Assembly: GCF_000722545.1 (NCBI RefSeq)
Contig: NZ_JNVM01000004.1
Coordinates: 62,001-126,000, forward strand
Length of the DNA: 64,000 bases
Reading direction: 5' to 3'
Origin: Paenibacillus tyrphae
GTDB taxonomy: Bacteria; Bacillota; Bacilli; Paenibacillales; NBRC-103111
Below are positions 54,436 through 63,399 of this stretch, piece by piece. Under the pieces are notes generated by a model, which saw nothing but the letters and a program-made list of their open reading frames with translations, was not told where the DNA came from and ran no database searches. The position numbers and the translations under genes are program-made. Within the stretch, counting starts at the first letter, position 1, and the number at the start of each line of letters is the position of its first letter.

Positions 54436-56217
54436 ATGAGCAAAATGATGAGCAAAGTGGTCGGCGGAAGCTTTATTATCGAAGATATCGATTTTACCCG
54501 GGTCGTGACCCCGGAGGACTTTACGGAAGAGCATCGCATGATCGCGAAGACGACGGAAGACTTCGTCGCCGGCGACATCGCTCCGCACGACGAAGAGATC
54601 GAGAAGCTCGATTACGAGCTGTCCGTGAAAATGCTGCGCAAGGCCGGGGAGCTCGGCCTGCTCGGCGCGGAAGTACCGGAAGCGTACGGCGGGCTCGGCC
54701 TTGACAAGGTCAGCTCGACGCTGATCAACGAGCGGCTGACCAAGGCTTCCGCCTTCGCGCTGACCGTGGGCGCGCACGTCGGGATCGGCACGCTGCCGAT
54801 CGTGTATTTCGGCACCGAAGCGCAGAAGAAAAAATATTTGCCGCTGCTTGCGACCGGCCAGAAAGTCGCTGCCTACTGCCTGACCGAGCCGTCCTCCGGC
54901 TCCGACGCGTTGGGCGCGAAAGCGACGGCGGTCTTGTCCGAGGACGGCACCCATTATATTCTTAACGGTACAAAGCAGTTTATTACGAACGCCGGCTTTG
55001 CCGACGTGTTCATCGTGTACGCCAAAGTGAACGGAACCGACTTCAGCACGTTCATCGTCGAACGGACGATGGAAGGCGTAAGCATCGGGCCGGAAGAGAA
55101 GAAAATGGGCATCAAAGGCTCGTCCACGTGCCCGCTTATTCTGGAAGACGTGAAGGTGCCGGTGGAGAACTTGCTGTGGGAGGTTGGCAAGGGCCACCTG
55201 ATTGCCTTCAACATCCTGAACATCGGCCGCTTCAAGCTTGCCGCAGGCTGCGTCGGAGCCGCCAAGGATGCGATTGAGCTTTCGGCCAAATATGCCAACG
55301 AGCGTACGCAATTCGGACGCAAAATTTCGTCCTTCCCGCTCATCGGAGCCAAGCTGGCCGACATGAACATCCGCACGTATGTGCTGGAAAGCATGGTGTA
55401 CCGGACCGCAGGCTTGTTCGACGAAGGCTTGAACGAAGTCGATCACGGCAGCGCCAACGTCGGGCAGCAATCGGCCAAAGCGATCGCCGAGTATGCGCTC
55501 GAATGCTCGATCAACAAAGTGTTCGGCTCCGAAACGCTGGACTTCGTGGCCGACGAGGGCGTGCAGATTCACGGCGGCTACGGGTTTACTCAGGAATACC
55601 GGATCGAGCGCATTTACCGGGATTCCCGCATTAACCGCATTTTCGAAGGCACGAACGAAATTAACCGGCTTCTGATCCCCGGAACGCTGATCAAGCGCGC
55701 CATGAAGGGGGAGCTGCCTTTGATGCAAAAAGCGATGGGACTGCAATCCGAGCTGCTCTCGCTGGTGCCGGGGCAAACGTTCGAAGGAACGCTGGAGCAG
55801 GAGAACCATTTGCTGGCTATGGCGAAAAAAATATTTCTTATGGTCGGTGCGCAAGCGGTGCAAAAATATCAAACGAAGCTGGACCAGGAGCAGGAAATTT
55901 TGAGCCACTTGGCCGACATCATGATTTCCGTCTTCGGGATGGAAAGCGCGCTGCTGCGCGCGAAGAAGCAGATCGCCGCAGGCGGCGAAGGCAAAGCCCT
56001 GAACGCCACGGACATGACGACCGTTTTCATCCACGAATCGTTCGCGCGGATCGAGGAATGGGCGAAAGAAGCGCTGGCCGCGATGGAATCCGGCGATATG
56101 CTGCGTACCCAATTGTCTGTCCTGAAAAAACTGACTCGCAAAACCCCGATCAATGCGATCGAAATCAAGCGTGAGATCGCTTCTCGCGTCATCGAAGCCG
56201 AAAAATACGTAGTTTAA
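54436..56217 (+). CDS. fadE: Acyl-CoA dehydrogenase (FadE type)
   Basis: 593 residues: the usual acyl-CoA dehydrogenase core (about 40-420) plus a C-terminal extension of about 170 residues, typical of Bacillus FadE/YusJ. FAD-binding blocks YCLTEPSSGSDALG and FITNAGFADVFIVYA, catalytic-base region IYRDSRINRIFEGTNEINR. The start ATG 54436 follows AAGGAGAG; the earlier in-frame region is the repeat element. It starts each beta-oxidation cycle and passes electrons to EtfAB. Confidence 0.94.
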   Translation: MSKMMSKVVGGSFIIEDIDFTRVVTPEDFTEEHRMIAKTTEDFVAGDIAPHDEEIEKLDYELSVKMLRKAGELGLLGAEVPEAYGGLGLDKVSSTLINERLTKASAFALTVGAHVGIGTLPIVYFGTEAQKKKYLPLLATGQKVAAYCLTEPSSGSDALGAKATAVLSEDGTHYILNGTKQFITNAGFADVFIVYAKVNGTDFSTFIVERTMEGVSIGPEEKKMGIKGSSTCPLILEDVKVPVENLLWEVGKGHLIAFNILNIGRFKLAAGCVGAAKDAIELSAKYANERTQFGRKISSFPLIGAKLADMNIRTYVLESMVYRTAGLFDEGLNEVDHGSANVGQQSAKAIAEYALECSINKVFGSETLDFVADEGVQIHGGYGFTQEYRIERIYRDSRINRIFEGTNEINRLLIPGTLIKRAMKGELPLMQKAMGLQSELLSLVPGQTFEGTLEQENHLLAMAKKIFLMVGAQAVQKYQTKLDQEQEILSHLADIMISVFGMESALLRAKKQIAAGGEGKALNATDMTTVFIHESFARIEEWAKEALAAMESGDMLRTQLSVLKKLTRKTPINAIEIKREIASRVIEAEKYVV

Positions 56218-56247
56218 GCTGAAACCTGACAAATGGGGTGGTCGAAC

Positions 56248-57930
56248 TTGTCCGACAAGCCATGGTTAAGACATTATCCTGTCGAAGTGCCATCGACCTG
56301 CGAATACCCGAAGCAAAACTTAGCGCATTTTTTGGTACAAACGGCTTCGGACTATCCGAACCATACGGCCTTATACTTTTTGGGCAAAAAAATAACGTAT
56401 CGTCAATTGCTTCATTCCGCTTACCGCTTTGCGAACGCCCTTGCGAACCTGGGCGTTCGCAGGGGGGACCGGGTCGCGGTGATGCTGCCTAACTGCCCGC
56501 AGGCGGTGATTGCCTATTACGGGACGCTGCTCATGGGCGGCATCGTCGTCATGACCAATCCGATGTATATGCCGCGGGAGCTGGAATACCAGATGAAGGA
56601 CTCCGGGGCCCATGTGATCGTCACGCTCGATCTGCTGTACGAGCGCGTCGCGAAGGTGGTCCCGCTGACCGGGATCAAGCAAGTGATCGTTACTTCCATC
56701 AAAGATTATCTTCCTTTTCCCAAGAATGTGCTTTATCCGTTAAAGGCCAAGAAAGACAATTTGAAACGAGACGTTGTCTACGGAAACGGCGTCGCTTCGT
56801 TTATGGAGCTGCTGGAGCAGGCGACGGCAACGCCGCACGAGGCGACGGTCGAGGCCGACCGCGATCTGGCGCTGCTTCAATATACGGGCGGCACGACCGG
56901 CATTCCGAAGGGCGTCATGCTGACACATACGAATCTGATCGCCAATACGATGCAAAGCAGGCTTTGGTCGTACCGCTCGCAAATTGCGAAGGAAACGTAT
57001 TTGGCGGTCCTGCCTTTTTTTCATGTGTTCGGGATGACGGTGCTGCTCAATCAAGCCGTGTATACGGCAGGCACGTTGATTTTGATTCCCCGCTACGAGG
57101 TGAATCAAGTGCTGCAAACGATCGACAAGCTGAAGCCGACCGTTTTTCCCGGCGCGCCGACGATGTATATTTCGCTCATTCACCATCAGAACATCAAGCG
57201 TTTCGACTTGTCGTCCATCCAGTTCTGTATCAGCGGCTCGGCATCTCTGCCGCTGGAAGTACAGGAATCGTTCGAATCGATTACGGGCGGCAAGCTGATC
57301 GAAGGGTACGGCTTGACCGAAGCGTCCCCCGTGACGCATGCCAATAACATTTGGGAGAAGCGCAAGCTCGGCTCCATCGGGATCCCGTTCCCCGATACGG
57401 ATGCCCGGATCGTGAACCCGGAGACGGGCGAGGAAATGCGGCTCGGCGAAATCGGAGAGCTGACGGTCCGCGGTCCGCAAGTCATGAAGGGCTATTGGAA
57501 CAAGCCGGAGGAAACCGGGAAAGTATTGAAGGACGGCTGGCTCTATACGGGTGACTTGGCCCGAATGGACGAGGAAGGGTACTTTTACATTTTGGACCGG
57601 CGCAAGGACATGATTATTGCGAGCGGTTACAACATTTATCCGCGCGAGGTCGAAGAAGTATTGTACGAGCATCCCGATGTGGAGGAGGCCGTCGTCGCAG
57701 GAATCATCGATACCTATCGCGGAGAAACGGTCAAGGCGTATATCGTACTGAAGCCGGGGGCGAAGGGTGATGCCGATTCGTTCAAGGCTTGGTGCAAGGA
57801 GCGGCTTGCGGCGTACAAGGTGCCGAAGCAGTATGAGTTCCGGGACAGCTTGCCAAAAACGATGGTAGGGAAAGTGCTTCGCCACAAGCTGGCGGAGGAA
57901 GAAGCGGAGAAGCTCAAGAAAAACGGCTAG
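56248..57930 (+). CDS. lcfA: Long-chain fatty-acid-CoA ligase
   Basis: 560 residues. AMP-binding motif YTGGTTGIPKGVMLTH, then GYGLTEASP, YTGDLARMDEEGYFYILDR and the C-terminal Lys in KTMVGKVLRH. The TTG at 56248 is preferred because GGGGTGG sits 6 nt upstream; an ATG at 56233 has no ribosome-binding site. It activates fatty acids to acyl-CoA, the substrate of FadE and the ligand of FadR, and is part of the same operon. Confidence 0.93.
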   Translation: MSDKPWLRHYPVEVPSTCEYPKQNLAHFLVQTASDYPNHTALYFLGKKITYRQLLHSAYRFANALANLGVRRGDRVAVMLPNCPQAVIAYYGTLLMGGIVVMTNPMYMPRELEYQMKDSGAHVIVTLDLLYERVAKVVPLTGIKQVIVTSIKDYLPFPKNVLYPLKAKKDNLKRDVVYGNGVASFMELLEQATATPHEATVEADRDLALLQYTGGTTGIPKGVMLTHTNLIANTMQSRLWSYRSQIAKETYLAVLPFFHVFGMTVLLNQAVYTAGTLILIPRYEVNQVLQTIDKLKPTVFPGAPTMYISLIHHQNIKRFDLSSIQFCISGSASLPLEVQESFESITGGKLIEGYGLTEASPVTHANNIWEKRKLGSIGIPFPDTDARIVNPETGEEMRLGEIGELTVRGPQVMKGYWNKPEETGKVLKDGWLYTGDLARMDEEGYFYILDRRKDMIIASGYNIYPREVEEVLYEHPDVEEAVVAGIIDTYRGETVKAYIVLKPGAKGDADSFKAWCKERLAAYKVPKQYEFRDSLPKTMVGKVLRHKLAEEEAEKLKKNG

Positions 57931-57963
57931 GACGCTTACATTTTATTTCCGGGAGGGCCTGGT

Positions 57964-58389
57964 ATGGACAATCAAGCATCGGCATTTATCAAACGCCTGG
58001 AACAAGCGGCACGCGGATCGTTCTGGGAACATATCGGAGCCCGGATCGATACGTTCGCTCCGGATCGGGCGTCCGTATCGCTGAGCATCCAGCCGCATCA
58101 TCATAATCTGATCGGCATCGTGCACGGCGGCGTCCACGCTACGCTGCTCGACTCCGCCATGGGGCTTGTCGCCATGGCTGCGAAGCCGAACGAGAACGTC
58201 GTCACGACGAACCTGAATCTGCATTATATGGCCCCGATTGCCAAGGGGGAGATGAAAGTCACCGCCGAGATCATACACAGCTCCGGGCGTATGATCACCG
58301 CGCAAGGACATGTGTATAACGAAGAAGGGCAGTTGTGCGCCTTCGGCACCGGAACGTTCCGCATCGTCGAATGGCGGGGGAATCCATAA
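57964..58389 (+). CDS. PaaI-type hotdog thioesterase
   Basis: 141 residues with the hotdog signature HGGVHATLLDSAMGLVA (about 57-73), the usual PaaI/YdiI pattern with catalytic Asp/Ser region. GGGAGGGCCTGGT precedes the ATG. In this operon it would release CoA from stalled or unusual acyl-CoA intermediates (inference). Confidence 0.88.
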   Translation: MDNQASAFIKRLEQAARGSFWEHIGARIDTFAPDRASVSLSIQPHHHNLIGIVHGGVHATLLDSAMGLVAMAAKPNENVVTTNLNLHYMAPIAKGEMKVTAEIIHSSGRMITAQGHVYNEEGQLCAFGTGTFRIVEWRGNP

Positions 58390-58439
58390 ACCGGGTTGAC
58401 GCGGCACTATCGTGAGGAGGAAGGAGGGAAGGACGGCAA

Positions 58440-58760
58440 ATGACGGTTAAGGAAAGTTTACAGGAGTTGGTGGAGCGGATGCAGGAGAATCCGGAGCCGA
58501 TCCGGCCGCTTCATTACGTATATCAGTTCGATTTAGACGAAAACGAGCCGTTTCAGGTCCGCTTCGATTCCGGCACCGTCGAGGTGCTGGAAGGAACGCC
58601 CCATCCGGCCGACTGCACGCTCAAGCTGTCGGCGTCCAATTTCGTTAAGCTGCTTCGCAACGATTTGAACACGACGATGGCGTTCATGCTCGGCTCGCTC
58701 AAAGTGGACGGGCGTGTAGGCCTGGCTTTGAAGCTTCAGGAAATTTTGAAGGCGTATTGA
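58440..58760 (+). CDS. SCP2 sterol-carrier-domain protein
   Basis: 106 residues forming a single SCP2 lipid-binding fold (FDLDENEPFQVRFDSG, DCTLKLSASNFVKLL, AFMLGSLKVDGRVGLALKLQ). Such proteins bind acyl-CoA or other hydrophobic ligands. AGGAGGAAGGAGGG precedes the ATG. It is the last gene of the fad operon before a terminator, probably a soluble acyl-CoA carrier. Confidence 0.88.
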   Translation: MTVKESLQELVERMQENPEPIRPLHYVYQFDLDENEPFQVRFDSGTVEVLEGTPHPADCTLKLSASNFVKLLRNDLNTTMAFMLGSLKVDGRVGLALKLQEILKAY

Positions 58761-58767
58761 ATCGGCG

Positions 58768-58802
58768 GCCGCCCCCGGCATTTTACCGGGAGGCGGCTTT
58801 CG
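58768..58802 (+). terminator. Intrinsic terminator of the fad operon
   Basis: GCCGCC-CCCGG / CCGGG-A-GGCGGC hairpin with loop CATTTTA, followed by TTTCG. It may also act on the convergent galU transcript. Confidence 0.75.
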
Positions 58803-58869
58803 CTCGTCTAGACTGCCATTCAAATTTGAAAGAAGAGGCCCTGTGGATGTTCACGCCGACCGGCGTCGT

Positions 58870-59772
58870 TCAGCCAGCCGCTCTGCTCTTGCTTTTATTG
58901 CCAAGCTCGCTTTGCACAAGCTGACTCAAATAAGCCAAGAGCTGCGGGCGCAGCTCCTCTCTCTGCAGTCCAATCTCCATCATCGCCCGGATATACCCGA
59001 ATTTGTCTCCGATGTCGTAGCGCGTCCCCTGCAGTTCCAGCGCAAGCAGGCCTTCCTGGCGGCACGCTAGTTGCAGTGCGTCCGTGAGCTGAAACTCGTT
59101 CCCCGCTCCCCTCGTGATCGTTCGCAGAAAGGAAAAAATCGAGGGCTTCAATACGTATCTTCCCATAATTGCCAATTGGGATGGGGCCGACTCCGGAGCA
59201 GGCTTTTCCACAAGATTTCCCACCTTGAAAACTCCGTTTTGCTGCTCCACAGGCGCAACGATCCCGTACTTGTTGACCTCCTCCCGAGGAACCGGCTTGA
59301 CGCCGACGACCTGCTGGTCGCAAACGTCAAATACATGCATCAACTGCTTTATTGCCGGAGGGTCGGACACCATGATGTCATCGCCAAGCAGCACGGCAAA
59401 CGGTTCCTCCCCGACAAACGGCTCCGCGCACAAAACGGCATGCCCCAGCCCGAGCGGCTCCTTTTGGCGAACGTAGTGGATATTCGCGAGCCCGCTGATC
59501 TTTTGAACCTGAGTCAGCAGCTCCCATTTTCCTTTTTCCTCCAGCGATTGTTCCAGCTCGAACGACTTATCAAAATGATCCTGAATAGACGTTTTGTTTC
59601 GTCCCGTGACGATGAGAATGCTCTCAATGCCAGCTTGAACGGCCTCCTCGACAATATACTGGATCGCCGGTTTATCGACGACCGGCAGCATTTCCTTGGG
59701 CTGCGCCTTCGTCGCAGGCAAAATCCGGGTACCCAAACCGGCTGCAGGAATTACGGCTTTTTTGACTTTCAT
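58870..59772 (-). CDS. galU: UTP-glucose-1-phosphate uridylyltransferase
   Basis: 300 residues; makes UDP-glucose. Nucleotide-binding N-terminus AVIPAAGLGTRILPATKA, then KEMLPVVDKPAIQYIVEEA, LGLGHAVLCA and the aspartate motif VLLGDDI. Its first bases overlap the gtrA stop by 4 bp. It supplies UDP-glucose for the glycosyltransferases encoded upstream in the same operon. Confidence 0.95.
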   Translation of the reverse strand: MKVKKAVIPAAGLGTRILPATKAQPKEMLPVVDKPAIQYIVEEAVQAGIESILIVTGRNKTSIQDHFDKSFELEQSLEEKGKWELLTQVQKISGLANIHYVRQKEPLGLGHAVLCAEPFVGEEPFAVLLGDDIMVSDPPAIKQLMHVFDVCDQQVVGVKPVPREEVNKYGIVAPVEQQNGVFKVGNLVEKPAPESAPSQLAIMGRYVLKPSIFSFLRTITRGAGNEFQLTDALQLACRQEGLLALELQGTRYDIGDKFGYIRAMMEIGLQREELRPQLLAYLSQLVQSELGNKSKSRAAG

Positions 59773-60188
59773 GCGGACTCACTCCTTTGGATCAGATTCG
59801 CCGGTCCCGATGCGGCAAACACCCAGAATCGGCTCCCTAAATAATTGACGATCATTCCTGCGCCCATCGCGCCTAACTTGCTAACCGGCATTGGCAACTG
59901 CTTGTACTCGTGCAACCAGACCAGCAAAGCCGTGCTCATAGAAAAAATCAACAGGTTGAGCGCGCAAAATTTCATCCATTCCGCCGGACGGGACTTTCCT
60001 TTTTGGCCGAAGGTCCATGTCCGGTTCATGAAGTAGCTATTCAGCAGCCCGCAGACGAAAGCGGCGCCCTGCGCGGCCAGGTAGGGCATGCTGCTCAATG
60101 TAAGCACGGTAAATACCGTCAGATCGATTCCCGTATTGATCGCACCGGTCACACAAAACCTTACGATTGAAACCCACTTCCTGTTCAT
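59769..60188 (-). CDS. GtrA-family membrane protein
   Basis: 139 residues and four helices with the GtrA pattern (IVRFCVTGAINTGIDLTVF, FVCGLLNSYFMNRTWTF). GtrA proteins are thought to flip the lipid-linked sugar across the membrane. The ATG at 60188 lies one base after the stop of the glycosyltransferase gene; a TTG three codons earlier is possible. Confidence 0.88.
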   Translation of the reverse strand: MNRKWVSIVRFCVTGAINTGIDLTVFTVLTLSSMPYLAAQGAAFVCGLLNSYFMNRTWTFGQKGKSRPAEWMKFCALNLLIFSMSTALLVWLHEYKQLPMPVSKLGAMGAGMIVNYLGSRFWVFAASGPANLIQRSESA

Positions 60189-60189
60189 A

Positions 60190-61149
60190 TCAACCAATGC
60201 CCTTCAGTTTTTTTGCTTTCTTTTCCAAGCCGTAGCATTCCCGTACAATATATAGCGGACGGTCCCTGGCTTCGTCGTAAATACGTCCGATGTATTCGCC
60301 AAGCATACCGAACATGATGAGCATAAAACCGGTCAAAAACAGCTGTAAAATCGCAAGCACATGCCATCCGGCGATCGCTTTGCCGTCAAATAATTTGAAG
60401 TAAAGCACAACTGCCAAGTAGAGCAGGCCGGAGAGCGACAGAAGCCCTCCTGCGTAACCTGCCAATTTCAACGGTTTAAAGGAAAACGAAGTCAGCCCGT
60501 CCATGGAAAGCTTGATCATCTTTTTGAGCGAATATTTCGTTTCTCCCGCCAGACGCTCGTCGCGGACATATTCGACGGCGGTTTGCCGAAAGCCGACCCA
60601 ACTCACCAGTCCGCGGACAAACCGGCTTTTCTCCGGCAGCCGCTTCATTTCGTCGCACACTTTCCGGTCGATGAGGCGGAAATCCCCCGTGTCCAACGGA
60701 ATCGAAATATCCGTGGCCGCCCGTAGCACGCGATAGAACAGGCGCGCCGTTTGCTTTTTGAAAAAGGTTTCGCCTTTCCGTTCCAGCCGCTTCGCGTACA
60801 CGACGTCGTAGCCTTCCTGCCACTTGGCGATCATCTCCAGGATCAGCTCGGGCGGGTCCTGAAGATCGGCATCGATGACGATGACCGCTTCCCCGGACGC
60901 GTAGTCCATACCGGCAGTGATCGCGATCTGATGGCCGAAATTTCGCGAGAAATTAATGAGCTTCACCGTCTCGTCCCAAGCGCTGACTTCCTTGATAATC
61001 GCCCCGCTTCGATCCCGGCTGCCGTCATTTACGAACAATAGCTCATAAGACTCGTTTGTATGGCTCATGACCTGCTTGAGCCGCCGGTACGTTTCACGCA
61101 GAACGGCTTCCTCGTTGTATACGGGAATAATAACGGAATAAGTGATCAT
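60190..61149 (-). CDS. ykcC: Polyprenyl-phosphate glycosyltransferase (GT2, YkcC/GtrB type)
   Basis: 319 residues. GT2 domain with SVIIPVYNEEAVL, the metal-binding DxD region VIVIDADLQDPPELI and RLIDRKV, then two C-terminal membrane helices (about 230-290). It transfers a sugar from UDP-sugar (GalU product) to undecaprenyl phosphate on the inner face of the membrane. It lies 17 bp after the YkcB-type gene. Confidence 0.92.
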   Translation of the reverse strand: MITYSVIIPVYNEEAVLRETYRRLKQVMSHTNESYELLFVNDGSRDRSGAIIKEVSAWDETVKLINFSRNFGHQIAITAGMDYASGEAVIVIDADLQDPPELILEMIAKWQEGYDVVYAKRLERKGETFFKKQTARLFYRVLRAATDISIPLDTGDFRLIDRKVCDEMKRLPEKSRFVRGLVSWVGFRQTAVEYVRDERLAGETKYSLKKMIKLSMDGLTSFSFKPLKLAGYAGGLLSLSGLLYLAVVLYFKLFDGKAIAGWHVLAILQLFLTGFMLIMFGMLGEYIGRIYDEARDRPLYIVRECYGLEKKAKKLKGIG

Positions 61150-61166
61150 CTCCAGTTCCTCCTATT

Positions 61167-63212
61167 CTAGGATTGGATTTCATAAAGCGCCATCGCACCG
61201 CCCGGACCTTTGCCCATAGGCGATTCTGCGGCCTCGTCCGTGCCGGACTGCCACTGCTCTTTCGCTATTTCCTTGCCGTGCTCCCGAATCCAGCTCAGAA
61301 CCTCGGTGCTTCCGCCCATGTCTCCTCCGATCCGGAAGCCGGAGTCGGAGCCGGACGGAATCAAGAAATATTTCACTTCTTTGTCGTCGACCAGCTTTTG
61401 CAGCTTGCTGACGGTCAGAATCGGGTCCGAGCCCGAGAACCCGCCCATGGCCATGACCGCCTTACCGGTCTGGATAATGTAGGGCGCCGCGGAAGTGGCG
61501 CTTGTTGTGGCAAACAAGTAGGTTTCTCCCGTATTGTTCTTCGTCACGTAGTCCAGCAGCTTGGCATCGGTTCTGCTTTCCGTCATCCCCATACGCGGCA
61601 TACCGTTTTTAGTCCCCGAACGGCTCAACTGCGGCCCCGCTTCAGGCAGCACACTGTTCCCGCCATACAGGAGCGGCGTGACCGCCCAGTAAAGCGGCGC
61701 GACCAGTAGAACGAGGATGCCGGTTACAGCCGCGATCGAGGCGAGTTTTTCTCTCATCCCGTACAGGAATAACAGAAGCGATACCACCACGCCCGCCGCT
61801 CCGATGCCGGCCAGCCAGCCTATGCCGATTTGCGAACTGTACGGCTGTAGCACGACGAGCTCAAATGCGGTCGTCGCCAAGAGACCTGCGGGCAAAAGCC
61901 AGCGTTTCCACCCTTCGCGGAGGCGATAGAACTGCCAAAGCGTCACCCAGCCGCTTCCGGACAGCGCCGCAATCGGCGCAGCCAGCATAATGAGATAATA
62001 TTGATGGAAAAAGCCCGCTACGCTGAAAAATGCCATTGCCGGAAGCAGCCAGGACAGCCAAAACAACGTTTCCTGTTCCCGTTCCGTCAGTCGCTTCCGT
62101 CTGCGAATACCTGCGAGCAGGCCGACGGTGCCGAACGCTGCAAAAGGCAGCAGCCAGCTGATCTGACCCGAAAGCTCGGTTTGGAAGAGCCGCAGCGGAC
62201 CCGGTTGCCCGGTGTTAAACATGCCGCCGCCCTTTTGGCCAAAAGGCCCTTCGCCATTCATCCCCGGGGGCCGCAGCGGATTGCCGTCTCCTCCGGGCAT
62301 AGATCCAGGGCCTGGGCCCACCGAACCGCTTTGCTCCGCGGACCTGCCACCGGACATGTGCCGATCCTGCGTCGGCCCCTCGCCTTGGAATGGCTCTCTG
62401 GCTTTGTCATCCGGGCCCCGGTTCATGCCGGTCAATCGGGATACTCCGTTATACCCGAGAGCCAGCTCAATTACCGAATTCGTCTGGCTGCTTCCGATGT
62501 AGGGGCGGCTATCGGGAGAAACGGTATCGACAATGAGCGCCCAAGAAAGCGAGAGCATAACCATAACGGCGGTGGCGCCGGCCAGGACGGTCAGCTTCTT
62601 TTTCCATTCTGCCTTGTAGGCGAGAAGATAAAGCACGACAAACGCAGGGACGACCATGTAGGCCTGAAGCATTTTCTCATTAAAGCCTATTCCGATGACG
62701 CCAAATGCCCCCACCGCCCAAAACCAGCTTTCCCGGCGAATGGCCCGGAACAGCATCCAGGTGCCGAGCAGAAGCGTAAATACCAAGAGGCTGTCGACAT
62801 TGTTGGTCCGGCTTACTGCGGCGGCAATTGGCGTACAAGCGAAGATCAGACTCGCCAAGCGCGCAGCCGGACGGCCGAACGAAGGCTTCACCAGTGCATA
62901 CACCAACAGCACGGAACCGATCCCCGCCAAAGCCTGCGGCAAAATCACACTCCAGCCGTGCAGCCCGAAGAGATAAGCGTTGACGGTTTGAATCCAGAAC
63001 GTCACAGGCGGTTTGTCGACCGTGACGTAGCCGGCCGGATCGAAGGAAGCGTAAAAGAAGTTATGGAAGCTTTGCAGCATGCTCGCGACAGCTGAAGTAT
63101 AGTAGGCGTTCGCATACTGGTCTTTCCAAATGTTGAACAGATTCAAAAAAGCGGATATCAAGGCAATACCGATAAGAGCCGGATCGATACGCCGTATAGG
63201 ATGTTGTCTCAT
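61167..63212 (-). CDS. ykcB: Membrane glycosyltransferase, YkcB/ArnT-like (GT39/PMT_2)
   Basis: 681 residues. The N-terminal half has about ten helices of the PMT_2/ArnT fold, with the conserved TVDKPPVTFWIQTV loop (DKPP) and RTNNVDSLLV. An extracellular Gly/Pro-rich insert spans about 266-340. A soluble domain follows the last helices (about 540-681). Family members use the lipid-linked sugar made by YkcC-type enzymes to glycosylate lipoteichoic or similar polymers outside. It is first in the operon. Confidence 0.9.
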   Translation of the reverse strand: MRQHPIRRIDPALIGIALISAFLNLFNIWKDQYANAYYTSAVASMLQSFHNFFYASFDPAGYVTVDKPPVTFWIQTVNAYLFGLHGWSVILPQALAGIGSVLLVYALVKPSFGRPAARLASLIFACTPIAAAVSRTNNVDSLLVFTLLLGTWMLFRAIRRESWFWAVGAFGVIGIGFNEKMLQAYMVVPAFVVLYLLAYKAEWKKKLTVLAGATAVMVMLSLSWALIVDTVSPDSRPYIGSSQTNSVIELALGYNGVSRLTGMNRGPDDKAREPFQGEGPTQDRHMSGGRSAEQSGSVGPGPGSMPGGDGNPLRPPGMNGEGPFGQKGGGMFNTGQPGPLRLFQTELSGQISWLLPFAAFGTVGLLAGIRRRKRLTEREQETLFWLSWLLPAMAFFSVAGFFHQYYLIMLAAPIAALSGSGWVTLWQFYRLREGWKRWLLPAGLLATTAFELVVLQPYSSQIGIGWLAGIGAAGVVVSLLLFLYGMREKLASIAAVTGILVLLVAPLYWAVTPLLYGGNSVLPEAGPQLSRSGTKNGMPRMGMTESRTDAKLLDYVTKNNTGETYLFATTSATSAAPYIIQTGKAVMAMGGFSGSDPILTVSKLQKLVDDKEVKYFLIPSGSDSGFRIGGDMGGSTEVLSWIREHGKEIAKEQWQSGTDEAAESPMGKGPGGAMALYEIQS

Positions 63213-63399
63213 AGGTCATTTACTCACTCCTGCCGTCATTGATTTCTTAGTTCAAATCTTAAGGTTCGAATCTTAAAGGAACATGAGTGGCAGCTAAGCT
63301 TTACTTGAGGATTCGCTGAATATTTGCTGAAAATGGAGCCGTATGAAGCTTCATCTGGATAAAAAGGAAAATATTCGATGCAGCTGTGGAGGAGCCTAA

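Noticed and set aside
54400..56232. Long minus-strand open frame across fadE
   Set aside because: Antisense shadow caused by codon bias; the composition is atypical and there is no start signal.
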